Shown: in pieces, positions 63,117 through 64,000 of the stretch | Numbering within the stretch: the stretch's first letter is position 1 | How the letters are laid out: the number at the start of each line of letters is the position of its first letter | Assembly: GCF_014192335.1 (NCBI RefSeq) | Contig: NZ_JACHXU010000002.1 | Location: forward strand, 451,347 to 515,346 | From: Aporhodopirellula rubra | GTDB taxonomy: Bacteria; Planctomycetota; Planctomycetia; Pirellulales; Pirellulaceae | Reading direction: 5' to 3' | DNA: 64,000 nucleotides | Notes under the pieces: model-generated | Seen by the model: only the letters and a program-made list of their open reading frames with translations | Told to the model about the DNA's origin: nothing | Databases searched by the model: none | Position numbers and translations under genes: made by a program

Positions 63117-64000
63117 TCAGTCGGCCGCAGCGAGTGGTTGCTGATCGATCGCATCGACTTCCTCAATATCCGACTCCTCGATCTCGACCGCCTCGACTTC
63201 GATCAATTCCGTCTCGTCCGATTCGAGTGGCTTGCCTAGCAGAATGCTGAACGCTTTCGGATAAAAGCCCTTCCCGTACGTTAACTCGCCGCCCTGGTGC
63301 CCCACCGCGCCGACCAACCCCGCAACCAGCAGCAAACCGATCTTCCAAGTCGAGGTTAACCGTGGGGAAGGATTACGCAGCGACATCAGGGCGATCACGG
63401 CAAACACGGTCGCCGATACCGTGACGATCACCGCCGACCAACGGTGCCAAAAAATTTCCGCATCGAAATCGAATCGGTTCCACGATCCGTAACCCTTCTC
63501 TACGCTGAATGACCATCCCATCATCGTTGCAGCAATCGATGAGACCGCACCGATCAGCAGACACGCCAACGGGATCTGTGTTCCGACCGCGGGCCACTTC
63601 CATCCCAGGACGACGAACAAAGCGCCGACCACCAACATCGCGATCGGAAAGTGAACCGTTGCCGGATGCAAGAAACCTTGGAACGACCAAACGCGAGCCA
63701 CCAACCCCATGTCTTCGACCGACATTTCCTCAACCGTCGGTAACGGAGCACCGGCCCCATCGAGCATCGCGTCCTCGGGCCAATTTGCTCCCTCGTCGAT
63801 CCACAAACGCACCAACGCCAATTCACCGGCACTGAGCGGTCCACCGTGTCCTCGTGGCGGCATCAACATGTCATCATCGTCGGTCGTCATGTAGTCGGTG
63901 AACAGACTGCTCGACATCGCGTCCTCGGCCTCGACGTAATCAAACACCAAATCAGGATCGTCAATGCGAAAGTCATTTTTGGCTTCGTCCGGCCCGTGAC
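63117..64000 (-). CDS. Planctomycete-type cytochrome c with DUF2231-like membrane domain (N-terminus outside window)
   Basis: 293 residues visible; the frame runs open through the window edge, so the N-terminus is missing. The first visible residues, HGPDEAKNDFRID, are what normally follows CxxC in planctomycete cytochromes (CxxCHGPDEA), so the edge cuts the heme motif. MLMPPRGHGGPLSAGELALVRLWIDEGANWP is the distal part of that heme domain, with a candidate Met ligand. From about residue 90 come four or five helices of DUF2231 type (LHPATVHFPIAMLVVGALFVVLGW, IPLACLLIGAVSSIAATMMGWSF and others) with conserved His. The C-terminus is a Glu-rich tail. These proteins sit in redox clusters of unknown function. 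Confidence 0.85.
   Translation of the reverse strand, partial: HGPDEAKNDFRIDDPDLVFDYVEAEDAMSSSLFTDYMTTDDDDMLMPPRGHGGPLSAGELALVRLWIDEGANWPEDAMLDGAGAPLPTVEEMSVEDMGLVARVWSFQGFLHPATVHFPIAMLVVGALFVVLGWKWPAVGTQIPLACLLIGAVSSIAATMMGWSFSVEKGYGSWNRFDFDAEIFWHRWSAVIVTVSATVFAVIALMSLRNPSPRLTSTWKIGLLLVAGLVGAVGHQGGELTYGKGFYPKAFSILLGKPLESDETELIEVEAVEIEESDIEEVDAIDQQPLAAAD

Overview
The window reads as a planctomycete chromosome, most likely from the Pirellulaceae (Rhodopirellula-like). This is inferred from gene content: a giant surface protein with an N-terminal LEPR-XLL-like motif and a C-terminal dockerin, a planctomycete-type cytochrome c/DUF2231 protein at the right edge, a proline-rich membrane protein with a squalene-cyclase-like fold, an alternative complex III (ACIII) next to a caa3 oxidase, and frequent TTG/GTG starts with 4-base gene overlaps. 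Most genes lie on the minus strand. I see no phage, insertion sequence, integron or CRISPR array.

Layout. 1-3.8 kb: ZIP-family transporter, an initiator tRNA-fMet with its terminator, and a proline-rich transmembrane protein with a terpene-cyclase-like periplasmic domain. 3.8-6.8 kb: alpha/beta hydrolase, then a tightly overlapping terB-like/coaB/pyrD operon. 7-16.1 kb: an envelope-type operon (coiled-coil lipoprotein, a protein made only of secretin periplasmic domains, an MMPL/RND transporter) followed by a divergent RNase HII-like protein. 16.3-20.8 kb: MoxR ATPase, pteridine-reductase-like SDR, biotin synthase, ThrE-type exporter. 20.9-37.3 kb: the respiratory block, read right to left as ActA, ActB, ActC, an ActD-ActE fusion, ActF, a small membrane protein, Sco, CoxB (caa3), CoxA, CoxC, CoxD, and then a periplasmic phosphatase-like/cytochrome c'-like fusion. 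37.7-42 kb: pyrF and two unknown proteins. 42.2-52.1 kb: one 3312-residue surface protein with seventeen repeats of 300 bp each. 52.9-55.4 kb: DUF2891 protein and an Nramp-related transporter in one operon. 55.5-64 kb: an interrupted hypothetical gene, an ABC ATPase with two membrane partners, polyphosphate kinase, and the C-terminal part of a planctomycete cytochrome c/DUF2231 protein.

How it fits together. The act/cox block should form a quinol-to-oxygen chain: ACIII oxidises quinol and passes electrons through the fused ActE heme or the CoxB heme to the A2-type oxidase, with Sco loading copper. The phosphatase/cytochrome c' fusion at the end of this block, and the secretin-domain protein that has no pore in the 8-16 kb operon, are the two least conventional things here. 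The giant-gene repeats show a 600-bp higher-order period, which suggests recent in-frame expansion.
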